A stretch of 63,915 bases of DNA from JBCBTJ01 sp039818665 (GTDB taxonomy: Bacteria > Pseudomonadota > Alphaproteobacteria > Caulobacterales > Hyphomonadaceae): NCBI GenBank assembly GCA_039818665.1, contig JBCBTJ010000011.1:1-63915 (forward strand), in the 5' to 3' direction. Position numbers and translations under genes: made by a program. The notes below the pieces were generated by a model. It worked only from the letters and a program-made list of their open reading frames with translations. It searched no databases and was not told the origin of the DNA. The stretch's first letter is position 1. The number at the start of each line of letters is the position of its first letter. This document shows, one piece after another, positions 33,057 through 41,921 of the stretch.

Positions 33057-34628
33057 CTATTCGGCCGCCAGAGCGTCTGGCGTTGGCGGGGTCCATTTGA
33101 GGACCGGTTTGCGCGCCGCGCGGGTCTCGTCCAGCCGTCGCATCGGCGCGTGCACGGGCGCCTCGGCGAGGGAGGGATCGCCGGCCGCCGCGCGCCGGGC
33201 GACAATTTCCAGCGCGTCGCAGAACCGGTCGAGTTCGGCTTTCGACTCGGTCTCCGTCGGCTCGATCAGCATCGCGCCATGGACGACCAGCGGGAAATAC
33301 ATGGTCATCGGGTGGTAGCCCTCGTCGATCAGGGCTTTGGCGATGTCGATGGTCTCGACCCCGTCGGCCGTGAACGCGTCGGAGAACAGCGCCTCATGCA
33401 TGCAGAAACCGTCAAAGGCCGGCGTCATGACGTGCTTCAGGCGCGCTTGGATGTAGTTCGCATTGAGGACCGCGTCCTCGGCCACCTGTTTCAACCCATC
33501 GGCGCCATGGCTCAGCATATAGGTCAGCGCGCGGACGAACATGCCCATCTGGCCGTGGAAGGCGCAGAGGCGGCCGAAGCTCTCGGCCCCCTCGCCGTTG
33601 GCGGTCTCGACAATGCGGAAGCCGTCCTCGCCGGAGACCACGAAGGGCAATGGCGCATAGGGCGCGAGCGCGTCTGACAGCACCGTCGGCCCGGACCCCG
33701 GCCCGCCGCCGCCATGGGGCGTGGAAAAGGTTTTGTGCAGATTGATATGCATCGCATCGACGCCGAGATCGCCCGGCCGAACCCGGCCGACGATGGCGTT
33801 GAAGTTCGCGCCGTCGCAATAGAAGTAGCCGCCGGCCTCGTGGATGAGATCGGCGATTTCCCGAATGTCGCGCTCGAACAGGCCGCAAGTGTTGGGATTG
33901 GTCAGCATGATGCCGGCGACGTCTGAGCCGCAGGCGAGCTTTTCGCGGAGGTCCGCCATGTCGACGCGCCCGTCCGGGGCGGCCTCGATCTCGTCCACCG
34001 TGAAGCCGCACTGGATCGCCGTGGCGGGGTTTGTGCCGTGGGCCGAAGCCGGCACGAGCACCCGCCGGCGCGTCTCAAGCTCTCCGCGCGCTTCCAGGGC
34101 TTTGCGGATGGCGAGCATGCCGCACAGCTCGCCATGGGCGCCGGCTTTCGGGCTCATGGCCACCGCGGGCAAGCCGGTCAGCGTCTTCAGCCATGTCGCG
34201 AGCTCGTCGATCAGCTCCAGCGCGCCTTGGACGGTCGCCTGGGGCTGCATGGGGTGAATGTCGGCGAAGCCCGGCAGGCGGGCCATACGCTCGTTCAGCC
34301 GCGGATTGTGCTTCATCGTGCACGAGCCGAGCGGGAACAGACCGAGATCGATGGCGTAGTTGCGCTGGCTAAGGCGCACATAGTGGCGCATGGCCTCGGG
34401 CTCGGAGAGGCCTGGCAGGCCCGTATCTGCCTTCCGCGCCACCCCGCCGAGACGGTCGCGCCCGCCTTTCGGCGCCGGCAGGTCGACCCCGGTTTTGTCG
34501 GGCGAGCCGAACTCGAAGATGAGATCTTCGCGCTGCAGCAGGCCGCGGGAACCCGAGACCGTGGGCGCGGGAGCCGACGACGCTCCAGCGCGCGGCGCCG
34601 TGGGACGGCCGATCGTGTTCATGGTCAT
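33057..34628 (-). CDS. gcvPB: Glycine dehydrogenase (decarboxylating) subunit 2
   Basis: The P-protein of the glycine cleavage system is split here into two subunits; this is the larger, PLP-binding half. The PLP lysine lies in DAMHINLHKTFSTPHGGGGPG. FPLGSCTMKHNPRLNE and YFPLVVHGAMLIEPTETES are conserved. The ATG at 34628 overlaps the gcvPA stop (TGATG), so I prefer it to the longer frame; a second ATG six bases on is possible. Length is about 523. It is the last gene of the gcv operon. Confidence 0.96.
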   Translation of the reverse strand: MTMNTIGRPTAPRAGASSAPAPTVSGSRGLLQREDLIFEFGSPDKTGVDLPAPKGGRDRLGGVARKADTGLPGLSEPEAMRHYVRLSQRNYAIDLGLFPLGSCTMKHNPRLNERMARLPGFADIHPMQPQATVQGALELIDELATWLKTLTGLPAVAMSPKAGAHGELCGMLAIRKALEARGELETRRRVLVPASAHGTNPATAIQCGFTVDEIEAAPDGRVDMADLREKLACGSDVAGIMLTNPNTCGLFERDIREIADLIHEAGGYFYCDGANFNAIVGRVRPGDLGVDAMHINLHKTFSTPHGGGGPGSGPTVLSDALAPYAPLPFVVSGEDGFRIVETANGEGAESFGRLCAFHGQMGMFVRALTYMLSHGADGLKQVAEDAVLNANYIQARLKHVMTPAFDGFCMHEALFSDAFTADGVETIDIAKALIDEGYHPMTMYFPLVVHGAMLIEPTETESKAELDRFCDALEIVARRAAAGDPSLAEAPVHAPMRRLDETRAARKPVLKWTPPTPDALAAE

Positions 34629-35974
34629 CACACCACCTCCTTCAGCGCGTCCGCGTAGGCCGCGATATCGTCCTCGGTGCAGCACTCCGTCGCCGCAGCG
34701 ATGATCACATCGCCGAGGCCGTCGGCATTCGGGAAGAGGCGCGAGGCGCGCACGCCGCCCAGCACGCCGCGCTCTTCCAGCATGGCGAGGACGGCTTCGG
34801 CGTCGACAGGCGTGCGGAAGGCGAACTCGTTGAAGAAGCGCGGGGTCAGGATCTCGACGCCGGGCACGGCCTCCAGCGCGTCGGCGAGATCGCAGGCGGC
34901 CTCATGGTTCAACTGCGCGAGCTGTTTCAGGCCCTTGCCGCCGAGCAAGGTCATATGGGCGGTGAAGGCGAGCGCGCAGAGGCCAGAATTGGTGCAGATG
35001 TTCGAGGTCGCCTTGTCGCGGCGGATGTGCTGTTCACGCGTCGAAAGGGTCAGCACGAAGCCGCGATTGCCGTCCGCGTCCACAGTCTCGCCGGCGAGGC
35101 GGCCCGGCATCTGGCGGACGAGCTTTTGGGTCGCGGCGAAAAGGCCGACATAGGGCCCGCCAAAGGTCAGCGGATTGCCGATGGACTGGCCCTCGCCCAC
35201 CGCGATGTCCGCGCCCATTTCACCCGGCGGGGCGACGAGGCCGAGGCTCACCGCTTCGGTGAACACCGAGACCATCAGCGCGCCCTCCGCGTGGGCGGCT
35301 TCGGAGACGGGCGAGAGATCGGTGACCGCGCCGAACACATTGGGGCTCTGGCCGATGACGCAGGCCGTCTCGCCGTCCACGGCGTCCGCCAGCGCCAGCT
35401 CGCCGTCCAACGCGGGCGTCAGGTGCAGCACTTCGATGCCCTGGGCTTCGCACAGCGTCCGCGTCGCGGCGGCGTAGTGAGGATGCAGCCCGCCGGAGAG
35501 CACGACCTTGCGCCGACGCGTGACGCGGCAGGCCATAAGCGCGGCTTCGGCGCAGGCGGTCGAGCCGTCATACATGGAGGCGTTCGCCACATCCATGGCG
35601 GTCAGCGCGGCGACCTGGGTCTGAAACTCAAACAGGGTCTGCAGGGTGCCCTGGGCGATTTCGGGCTGGTAGGGGGTGTAGGTGGTGAGGAATTCCGAGC
35701 GCTGGATGATGTGGTCGACCGTGGCGGGCACATGGTGCTTGTAGGCGCCGCAGCCGACGAAGAAGCGCCCCTCGCCGGCCGTGCGGTTCTTGCTCGCCAG
35801 CGCCGAGAGATGGCGCTCCACGGCGAGCTCGCCTTGATGGTCGGGCAAGCCGCCGACGCCGCCCCTCAGCCGCGCCGCAGCCGGCACGTCTTCATAGAAG
35901 GCGTCGACTGACGGCGCGCCGATCGCGGCCAGCATGTCGGCCCGGTCTTGGTCGGTCAGGGGCAGATATCTCAT
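34628..35974 (-). CDS. gcvPA: Glycine dehydrogenase (decarboxylating) subunit 1
   Basis: This is the other half of the split P-protein, 448 residues. Signature segments are MRYLPLTDQDRADMLAAIG, YTPYQPEIAQGTLQTLFEFQ and NASMYDGSTACAEAALMA. With gcvPB it decarboxylates glycine and transfers the aminomethyl group to the lipoyl arm of GcvH. It is 3 bases downstream of gcvH and coupled to gcvPB. Confidence 0.97.
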   Translation of the reverse strand: MRYLPLTDQDRADMLAAIGAPSVDAFYEDVPAAARLRGGVGGLPDHQGELAVERHLSALASKNRTAGEGRFFVGCGAYKHHVPATVDHIIQRSEFLTTYTPYQPEIAQGTLQTLFEFQTQVAALTAMDVANASMYDGSTACAEAALMACRVTRRRKVVLSGGLHPHYAAATRTLCEAQGIEVLHLTPALDGELALADAVDGETACVIGQSPNVFGAVTDLSPVSEAAHAEGALMVSVFTEAVSLGLVAPPGEMGADIAVGEGQSIGNPLTFGGPYVGLFAATQKLVRQMPGRLAGETVDADGNRGFVLTLSTREQHIRRDKATSNICTNSGLCALAFTAHMTLLGGKGLKQLAQLNHEAACDLADALEAVPGVEILTPRFFNEFAFRTPVDAEAVLAMLEERGVLGGVRASRLFPNADGLGDVIIAAATECCTEDDIAAYADALKEVV

Positions 35975-35977
35975 GGC

Positions 35978-36349
35978 TCAGAGCCCTTCGCAGAATTTGG
36001 CGTACGCCGCGGCGTCCATCAGGCCGTCGAGCTCGCCGGCGTCGGCGAGCTTCAGCTTGCAGAACCAGCCCGCGCCTTCCGGGTCTTCATTGATGACGGT
36101 CGCCTGGTCGGCGTCGTCGAGGACGTCGTTTCGTTCAACCACTTCGCCGGCGACCGGCGCGTAGATGTCGGAGGCGGCTTTGACGCTTTCGACCACGGCG
36201 AGGTCGTCGCCCTTCTTCACCTGCCGGCCGATCTCCGGCGGCTCGGCGAAGACGACGTCGCCGAGCTGTTCGGCGGCGTATTTGGTGATGCCCACCACGC
36301 CGACATCGCCTTCGACGCGGATCCACTCATGGTCTTCGGTGAATTTCAT
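35978..36349 (-). CDS. gcvH: Glycine cleavage system H protein
   Basis: GcvH carries lipoate and shuttles the methylamine group between P and T proteins. The lipoyl-lysine lies in LAVVESVKAASDIYAPVAGE. Length 123 and the N-terminal KFTEDHEWIRVEGDVGVVGI are canonical. It lies 14 bases downstream of gcvT in the operon controlled by the glycine riboswitch. Confidence 0.98.
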   Translation of the reverse strand: MKFTEDHEWIRVEGDVGVVGITKYAAEQLGDVVFAEPPEIGRQVKKGDDLAVVESVKAASDIYAPVAGEVVERNDVLDDADQATVINEDPEGAGWFCKLKLADAGELDGLMDAAAYAKFCEGL

Positions 36350-36363
36350 CGCGGGGCTCTCCT

Positions 36364-37524
36364 TCAGCGTTTGTAACGGTGCGGCACGAACGGCAGGGCG
36401 CAGACCTCGGCCGGGCGCGCCTTGCCGCGAACCATCAATTCAATCGACGTACCGGGCGCGGCGAGGTCGGCGCGCACATAACCCATGGCGACCGGGCGGC
36501 CATGAGTCGGCCCGAAGCCGCCGGACGTGATCACGCCGATACGTTCGCCGTTCGCCTGAATCTCCGTCCCCTCCCGCGCCGGCGCGCGGTCGAGCGGCTG
36601 GACGCCGACCCGTTTCTCCGCCGGGCCGTTTTCCAAGGTGGCGAGGATGCGCGCCGCCCCCGGGAAATCCCCGCGCGCGCGGCGCTTCTTCTGGATCACC
36701 CAGGCGAGGTCGGCCTCGACCGGGTCGCGTCCGGCGTCCATGTCATGCCCATAAAGGCAGAGCCCGGCTTCGAGACGCAGCGAGTCCCGCGCGCCGAGGC
36801 CGATGGGTTTGACGCGGTCGTCAGCGAGCAATTCGCGTGCGAAGGCCTGGCCCGGCTCGGCGAAGATCAGCACTTCGAACCCGTCCTCGCCGGTGTACCC
36901 GCAGCGCGTCACGGCGCAGCGATGCTCGCCGCGCCAGAACATGCGCCGCGACCGCATGAAGCCGAGCTCCTCGCAGCCTGGGAAGTGCTGTTTCAAGACG
37001 GCCTCGGCGTCCGGCCCCTGCAGGGCGAGCAACATACGATCGTCAGCCCGAGTCAGCATCGCCTCGCCGCCGAGCCGCGCGTCGAATAGGGCGAAATCCT
37101 GCTCCTTCACCGCGCCGTTCACGACAATGCCAAGCATGCCCTGTCGGTCCTCGACCTCGGGCCGCGTGATAATGAGGTCGTCGAGAATGCCGCCGTCGTC
37201 GTTCAACAGGACGGTGAGCCGCGCCTGGCCGGGTTTGAGGCCGCGTATATCCGACGGGACCAGTGTTTCGATCAGAGCCGCGACGCGCTCATGGGCCTCG
37301 TCTCCGCCGCCCAGCCCGTCGCGCAGCGAGAGAAAACACGGCCCCATATGCGAGACATCAAACAGGCCGGCGTGCTCGCGGGTCCAATTGTGCTCGACCA
37401 TGACGCCGTCTGGATACTGGACCGGCATCTCATAGCCGGCGAAGGGTACGATTTTTGCGCCTAGCTCGACATGAAGGTCGTAGAGCGCGGTGCGCTTGAG
37501 CGTCTCAGATACGGCTTCGGCCAT
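36364..37524 (-). CDS. gcvT: Aminomethyltransferase (glycine cleavage T protein)
   Basis: GcvT uses tetrahydrofolate to release ammonia and form methylene-THF from the GcvH-bound intermediate. Conserved parts include HVELGAKIVPFAGYEMPVQY, HAGLFDVSHMGPCFLSLRDG, CGYTGEDGFEVLI and LGARDSLRLEAGLCLYGHDM. Length 386 is normal. It is the first gene of the operon, about 44 bases downstream of the riboswitch, with a GGAGAG ribosome site before the ATG. Confidence 0.97.
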   Translation of the reverse strand: MAEAVSETLKRTALYDLHVELGAKIVPFAGYEMPVQYPDGVMVEHNWTREHAGLFDVSHMGPCFLSLRDGLGGGDEAHERVAALIETLVPSDIRGLKPGQARLTVLLNDDGGILDDLIITRPEVEDRQGMLGIVVNGAVKEQDFALFDARLGGEAMLTRADDRMLLALQGPDAEAVLKQHFPGCEELGFMRSRRMFWRGEHRCAVTRCGYTGEDGFEVLIFAEPGQAFARELLADDRVKPIGLGARDSLRLEAGLCLYGHDMDAGRDPVEADLAWVIQKKRRARGDFPGAARILATLENGPAEKRVGVQPLDRAPAREGTEIQANGERIGVITSGGFGPTHGRPVAMGYVRADLAAPGTSIELMVRGKARPAEVCALPFVPHRYKR

Positions 37525-37567
37525 GCGCCGGTCTCTCCGAACGGCTCCGGGCCCTTTACGGACCTTA

Positions 37568-37773
37568 AGAGCCGCCCCCGCTGTCTCGGCGCCTGAGAGA
37601 TTCCACCGGGGCGCTTCGGCCCGGGCTTGCTCCTTCGGCGAGGCCGCGCCTCGTTTTGAGGCCGCCTCTTTCCAGCGTGTTGTCCCTCCCCCGGTCCTTT
37701 TGCCTGAGCGTTTCCGGGGCGGTTGCGCCTTCGGCCCTGGGCGTAAAGCCCAGTGTCTCCCGGGGGCGGGAGG
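37568..37773 (-). ncRNA. Tandem glycine riboswitch
   Basis: Reading the minus strand, two consecutive gcvT-type aptamers are visible. The first (about 37773-37685) has GGGCCGAAGGCGCAA followed by ACGCTCAGGCAAAAGGAC. The second (about 37680-37570) has CTCGCCGAAGGAGCAAGCC followed by GGAATCTCTCAGGCGCCGAG. These are the conserved cores of glycine aptamers and they lie just upstream of gcvT. Tandem glycine switches usually turn on glycine cleavage when glycine is high. I do not see a clear downstream terminator, so control could be at translation or by another mechanism. Confidence 0.93.
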
Positions 37774-37914
37774 GATTGATCAAGGGCTAGCGCGACTCAG
37801 TTCGGCGGGCAAGCGGGTTCCCTCGCCGCACCATCACGCTGCGCTTCGGCGCCTGAACTTCAGGCGATCACGCTGTCTTGCGCCCAGGGGCGGACATCCG
37901 CAATCAATCAGCCG

Positions 37915-39147
37915 CTAGCCCTCGATCGCCGCGTAGACGAGTTGTTGGAATTGCGGCCGGATGGGATAAGCGCCGGACGGCATGAGCTGCGTCATTTGGA
38001 TGGCGATCAGTTCTTCTTCGGGATCAATCCAGAAGAACGTGCTGGCGAGGCCGCCCCAGGAATAGGTCCCGACGCTGCCCGGCTGCATGCTGTCGACCAC
38101 GTCGGTGATGGTCGACCAGCCAAGACCGAACCCGTTCCCCTCCATCCGCGCCTCGGAGAAGGTCTTGTCGCCCATATCCTTGATGGTCTTTCCGCCCGGC
38201 AGGTGGTTCTGGATCATGAATTCCAGCGTCTTCGGCGAGAGGATGCGAACCCCGTCAAGCTCGCCGCCTCGCAGCAACATCAGGCAGAAGCGGTAATAGT
38301 CGCCCATGGTGGAGGCGAGGCCGCCGCCGGCGTTGAGCAAGGTCGGGCGCTCCGTATAGAGCTTTGACGCCGCGCCGGCCCCGTCGGCCAGCGAGATCTC
38401 GCCGCTCTGCGGATCGCGCCGATAGCAGGCCATTAGGCGATCAAGCTTGTCCTCCGGCACGAAGAAATCCGTGTCTATCATGCCGAGCGGCCCGAAGATC
38501 CGATCCCGGAAGAAATCGTCCAGGGATTGTCCGGACACCACTTCGACAATCCGCCCCAGCACGTCGATGGAATGGCCGTAATTCCACTTCTCGCCAGGCG
38601 AAAAGGCGAGCGGCAAGCCGGCGATGCGGTCGCACATCTGCTCCAACGTCTCATGTGGCTGGCCGATCTTCTCACGGCGGTAAATGGCGTCGGACTCGTG
38701 CTGGAACAGGAAGCCGTACGTCACGCCGGAGGTGTGGGTGAAGAGGTCGCGGATCTGGATCTCGCGATCGGGCGCGCGCAGTTTTGGATTATCCGCCGTC
38801 CCGCCGTCGAAGACTTTCGCGTCCTTGAACGCCGGGATGTACCGGCTGACCTCATGCTCCAGGCGCAGCGCGCCCTCTTCGAACAGCATCATCGCCGCCA
38901 CAGACGTGATCGGCTTGGTCATGGAATAGATGCGATAGATCGTGTCCGGACCGACCGGCCGCGGATCATCCCAATCCATCACGCCGCGATACTCCGCATG
39001 CGCCACCTCCCCGCCGCGCGACACCAGCGTCGCCATGCAGGGCATTTTCTTTCGATCGAGGTAGGACTGGAAGAAGTCCGGGATACGATCCAACCGCGCC
39101 TTTGAAAGACCGACAGCGGACGGATTGGTGAGCGGCATGAAAGTCAT
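37915..39147 (-). CDS. Beta-lactamase-fold serine hydrolase
   Basis: A 410-residue protein of the class C beta-lactamase/EstB esterase fold. The nucleophile motif SMTK is at residues 75-78, and WNYGHSIDVLGR supplies the Tyr motif. LPGGKTIKDMGDKTFSEARMEGN lies in the later part. Such proteins are usually esterases or peptidases rather than true beta-lactamases; I see no secretion signal, which supports an intracellular esterase-like role. It lies 3 bases downstream of the acyl-CoA dehydrogenase and probably shares its transcript. Confidence 0.87.
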   Translation of the reverse strand: MTFMPLTNPSAVGLSKARLDRIPDFFQSYLDRKKMPCMATLVSRGGEVAHAEYRGVMDWDDPRPVGPDTIYRIYSMTKPITSVAAMMLFEEGALRLEHEVSRYIPAFKDAKVFDGGTADNPKLRAPDREIQIRDLFTHTSGVTYGFLFQHESDAIYRREKIGQPHETLEQMCDRIAGLPLAFSPGEKWNYGHSIDVLGRIVEVVSGQSLDDFFRDRIFGPLGMIDTDFFVPEDKLDRLMACYRRDPQSGEISLADGAGAASKLYTERPTLLNAGGGLASTMGDYYRFCLMLLRGGELDGVRILSPKTLEFMIQNHLPGGKTIKDMGDKTFSEARMEGNGFGLGWSTITDVVDSMQPGSVGTYSWGGLASTFFWIDPEEELIAIQMTQLMPSGAYPIRPQFQQLVYAAIEG

Positions 39148-39150
39148 GGC

Positions 39151-40311
39151 TTAAAGCGTTCCCTGTTTCGCGGCTTTCGCAAGCTCTCTCGCGATGATGA
39201 TCTGCTGGATCTGGGTCGTGCCTTCATAGAGGCGGAAGATCCGCGCGTCGCGATAGAAGCGCTCGATCCCATAATCGGCGACATAGCCCGCGCCGCCGAA
39301 GACCTGCACCGCCCGGTCCGCGACGCGTCCGCACATTTCAGACGCGAAGAGCTTGCAGCACGACGCCAGCATGGTGACGTCCTCGCCCGCGTCGCGTTTG
39401 CGCGCCGCGTCCAAGATCATGCTGCGCGCCGCATAGGCCTCGGCCTGGCTGTCGGCCATCATGGCTTGGATCAGCTGATGCTCGACGATCGGCTTACCGA
39501 ATTGCACGCGCTCCATGGCGTAGGTCGTCATCTCTTCGATCAAACGATAGGCCATGCCCGTGCACACCGCCGAGATGTGCAACCGGCCCTTGTCGAGCAC
39601 GGACATCGCGACCTTGAAGCCCTGGCCTTCCTCGCCGACGCGATAGGCGGCCGGAACGCGGGCATTGTCGAAAATCACATCGCAGATATGCGCGCCTTGC
39701 TGGCCCATCTTTTTTTCCGGCGGGCCAACGGAAAGCCCCGGCGCATCGCGCGGCACAATGAAAGCCGACACGCCCTTGCCGCCCGGCGTGTCCGGATCGG
39801 TCCGCGCCATGACGGTGAAGAGGTCGGCCTTGTTGGCGTTAGTGATGTAGCGCTTCGTGCCGTTGAGGAGATAATCGTCGCCGTCGCGCACGGCCTTGGT
39901 GCGCACGCTGCCGGCGTCGGAGCCGGCCTCCGGCTCGGTGAGCGCGAAACTCGCGATGAGGTCGCCAGACGCGATGCCGGGCAGCCATTTCGCCTTCTGC
40001 TCATCGGTGCCGAACAGGACCAGGGCCTGGCTGCCGATGCCGATATTGGTGCCGGCGACCGACCGGAAGGCCGGCGAGGTCCGCCCGAGCTCCAACGCCA
40101 CCAGGCATTCAGTCTCCATGTCGAGGTCGAGCCCGCCATACTCTTCCGGCACCGCCAGCCCGAAGAGGCCGAGCTCTTTCATCCCGTCGACAACGGATTG
40201 CGGCACCTCGTCCTCTTCGGCGACTTGGGCCTCGATCGGTCGGCATTTTTCAGTCACGAACCGGCGCACCGTCTCGAGCAATTGCTCCCGGATCTCCGCG
40301 TCGAACGCCAT
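39151..40311 (-). CDS. Acyl-CoA dehydrogenase
   Basis: A flavin-dependent acyl-CoA dehydrogenase of 386 residues. Conserved FAD and substrate segments are ASFALTEPEAGSDAGSVRT, GTKRYITNANKAD and QVFGGAGYVADYGIERFYRD. The catalytic Glu is in RLYEGTTQIQQII near the C-terminus, the position used by short- and medium-chain enzymes. Its electrons would pass through ETF to ETF-QO. The ATG at 40311 has GGAGG five bases upstream; ten residues further up is less likely. It pairs with the esterase-like gene, which suggests acyl or ester catabolism, but the chain specificity is not visible. Confidence 0.93.
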   Translation of the reverse strand: MAFDAEIREQLLETVRRFVTEKCRPIEAQVAEEDEVPQSVVDGMKELGLFGLAVPEEYGGLDLDMETECLVALELGRTSPAFRSVAGTNIGIGSQALVLFGTDEQKAKWLPGIASGDLIASFALTEPEAGSDAGSVRTKAVRDGDDYLLNGTKRYITNANKADLFTVMARTDPDTPGGKGVSAFIVPRDAPGLSVGPPEKKMGQQGAHICDVIFDNARVPAAYRVGEEGQGFKVAMSVLDKGRLHISAVCTGMAYRLIEEMTTYAMERVQFGKPIVEHQLIQAMMADSQAEAYAARSMILDAARKRDAGEDVTMLASCCKLFASEMCGRVADRAVQVFGGAGYVADYGIERFYRDARIFRLYEGTTQIQQIIIARELAKAAKQGTL

Positions 40312-40445
40312 GGCGGCCTCCCTGTAACAGTCTTGCCACATTACGCCCGAGGACGCCGATTGTCGAAGGGTGACGCGGCGTCGGACTGGCGCGCCTCCGC
40401 CGCCGCCGCTAGACGGAGCGCGATCAATCGAGACGGAGGGCCGCC

Positions 40446-40883
40446 ATGCCGGCGACGATGGTTGAAGACGGCGAGTTCAAAGGCTGGATGAACTGGCCCG
40501 ACGACCCGTTCGAGGGCGCGGCCGCGGGCCCGTTCTACTTCAAGGTCGACGAGCAAGGCGCGCGCTGCGCTTTCCGGGCCGAACCCAAGCATATGAATGG
40601 CGGCGGCTTCATGCATGGCGGCTGCTTGATGACCTTCGCCGATTTCGCCCTCTTCGCCATCGCCCATGAGGAGCTCGGCTCGGACCATTCCGTCACCGTC
40701 ACGCTGACCTCGGAGTTTCTGGACAGCGCCGTGGTCGGCGAAATGGTGGAAGCGCGCGGTGATGTCCTCCGCGCCGGCCGCTCCATGATCTTCGTCCGCG
40801 GCCTCGTCACCGCCGAGGGTCGCCCGGTCCTCAACTTTTCCGGCACGATCAAGCGGGTCGGCAAGCGGCCGGAGTCGCATTAG
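40446..40883 (+). CDS. PaaI-family hotdog thioesterase
   Basis: A 145-residue hotdog-fold acyl-CoA thioesterase. GGGFMHGGCLMTFADFALF holds the usual HGG motif and catalytic Asp region, and SVTVTLTSEFLDSAVVGEMV is the expected beta-strand set. It sits divergent from the acyl-CoA dehydrogenase operon, which fits a role in trimming or recycling CoA esters. Its stop overlaps the stop of the convergent GlxA-type gene by four bases. Confidence 0.88.
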   Translation: MPATMVEDGEFKGWMNWPDDPFEGAAAGPFYFKVDEQGARCAFRAEPKHMNGGGFMHGGCLMTFADFALFAIAHEELGSDHSVTVTLTSEFLDSAVVGEMVEARGDVLRAGRSMIFVRGLVTAEGRPVLNFSGTIKRVGKRPESH

Positions 40884-41839
40884 ATCGCGTGCATCGCTTT
40901 CCAGATCGACGGCGCGACGCCAAAGCGCCGGCGGAACGCTGTCGTGAGCTGGCTGGCGCTCGAATAACCGATCTCGCCCGCCACCGCCTGCAACGGCGCG
41001 TCGCAGGCGATCAGCGCCTTGGCGCGTTCTAAACGCAGGTCTTCGACGAAGGCGGCTGGCGTGCGCCCGGTCTGCTCGGCGAACCGGCGCTGGAAGGTCC
41101 GCGGACTTTGCCCGGCGCGCGCGGCCAGGCTTTCAACGCTGAGGTCGCCGGCGAGATTGGCTTTCACCCAAGCGATCAGCTCGCCATAGGAGCGCGCGCC
41201 GGCGCATTGCGTCTTCAAAGGCTCGGAGAATTGCGACTGGCCGCCCGGACGGCGCAGATAAACCACGAGCCGCCGCGCGATCTCGGCCGCGAGGTCCGCG
41301 CCGAAATCAGCCTCGACCATGGCGAGCGCCATATCGATCCCCGCCGTCACGCCGGCCGAGGTCCAGACCGGCCCGTCCACCACATAGAGCGCGTCGGTGT
41401 CGACCTTGGTCTCGGGAAACCGCTCCGCCAGCTCCGCCGCGCCCGCCCAATGGGTGGCCGCCCGCCGGCCGGCGAGCAGGCCCCAGGCCGCCAAGGGAAA
41501 CGCCCCGGAGCACACCGACCCCCAGCGCCGCGCCCCGGCCGCGGCCTCCTCCACCCAGGCCTTCGCGTCTCTCCGGGCGACGAGCTTGCGCGTGCCCGCC
41601 CGCTCATGGCCGGCCACCAAGAGCGTGTCCACGCCGGCGCTTGGCGTCTCCGCGATTGAGCGCGCGCCCAAGGACACGCCGGAGCTCGCCTCCACCAAGC
41701 CGCCGTCCGGCGACACCACCTCGACCGCATAATCCGCGTCGGGGCGCGCCTCATTGGCCGCGGCGAACACCGCAGCCGGCCCGGTGACGTCCAAGGCTTG
41801 GACGCCGTGGGCGGCGAAGAGGACCACGCGATGCGCCAT
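40880..41839 (-). CDS. GlxA-family transcriptional regulator (DJ-1/PfpI plus AraC DNA-binding)
   Basis: The N-terminal DJ-1/PfpI-like domain starts at MAHRVVLFAAHGVQALDVTG and contains the nucleophile elbow GSVCSGAFPLAAWG. The C-terminal AraC/XylS helix-turn-helix pair is RTFQRRFAEQTGRTPAAF to AGEIGYSSASQLTTAFRRRF. Such proteins regulate amine or amide catabolism in some bacteria. An ATG at 41866 is an alternative start. It diverges from a separate DJ-1/PfpI gene 82 bases away and may regulate that gene; this is inference. Confidence 0.9.
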   Translation of the reverse strand: MAHRVVLFAAHGVQALDVTGPAAVFAAANEARPDADYAVEVVSPDGGLVEASSGVSLGARSIAETPSAGVDTLLVAGHERAGTRKLVARRDAKAWVEEAAAGARRWGSVCSGAFPLAAWGLLAGRRAATHWAGAAELAERFPETKVDTDALYVVDGPVWTSAGVTAGIDMALAMVEADFGADLAAEIARRLVVYLRRPGGQSQFSEPLKTQCAGARSYGELIAWVKANLAGDLSVESLAARAGQSPRTFQRRFAEQTGRTPAAFVEDLRLERAKALIACDAPLQAVAGEIGYSSASQLTTAFRRRFGVAPSIWKAMHAI

Positions 41840-41921
41840 TGGCGCGATATTACAGGTCTTTGTCATTCACGCCAAGCCAGGCCTGGCTTAGGCTGGCGGC
41901 GTCCATTCGAGGAGAGCCGCC

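Noticed and set aside
37565..37783. A 72-codon minus-strand frame
   Set aside because: It lies wholly in the tandem glycine riboswitch, which explains the sequence better.
37915..39147. Calling the serine hydrolase a beta-lactamase resistance gene
   Set aside because: It has the SxxK and Tyr motifs of the fold but no signal peptide, and its operon partner is an acyl-CoA dehydrogenase; an esterase-like role is likelier.
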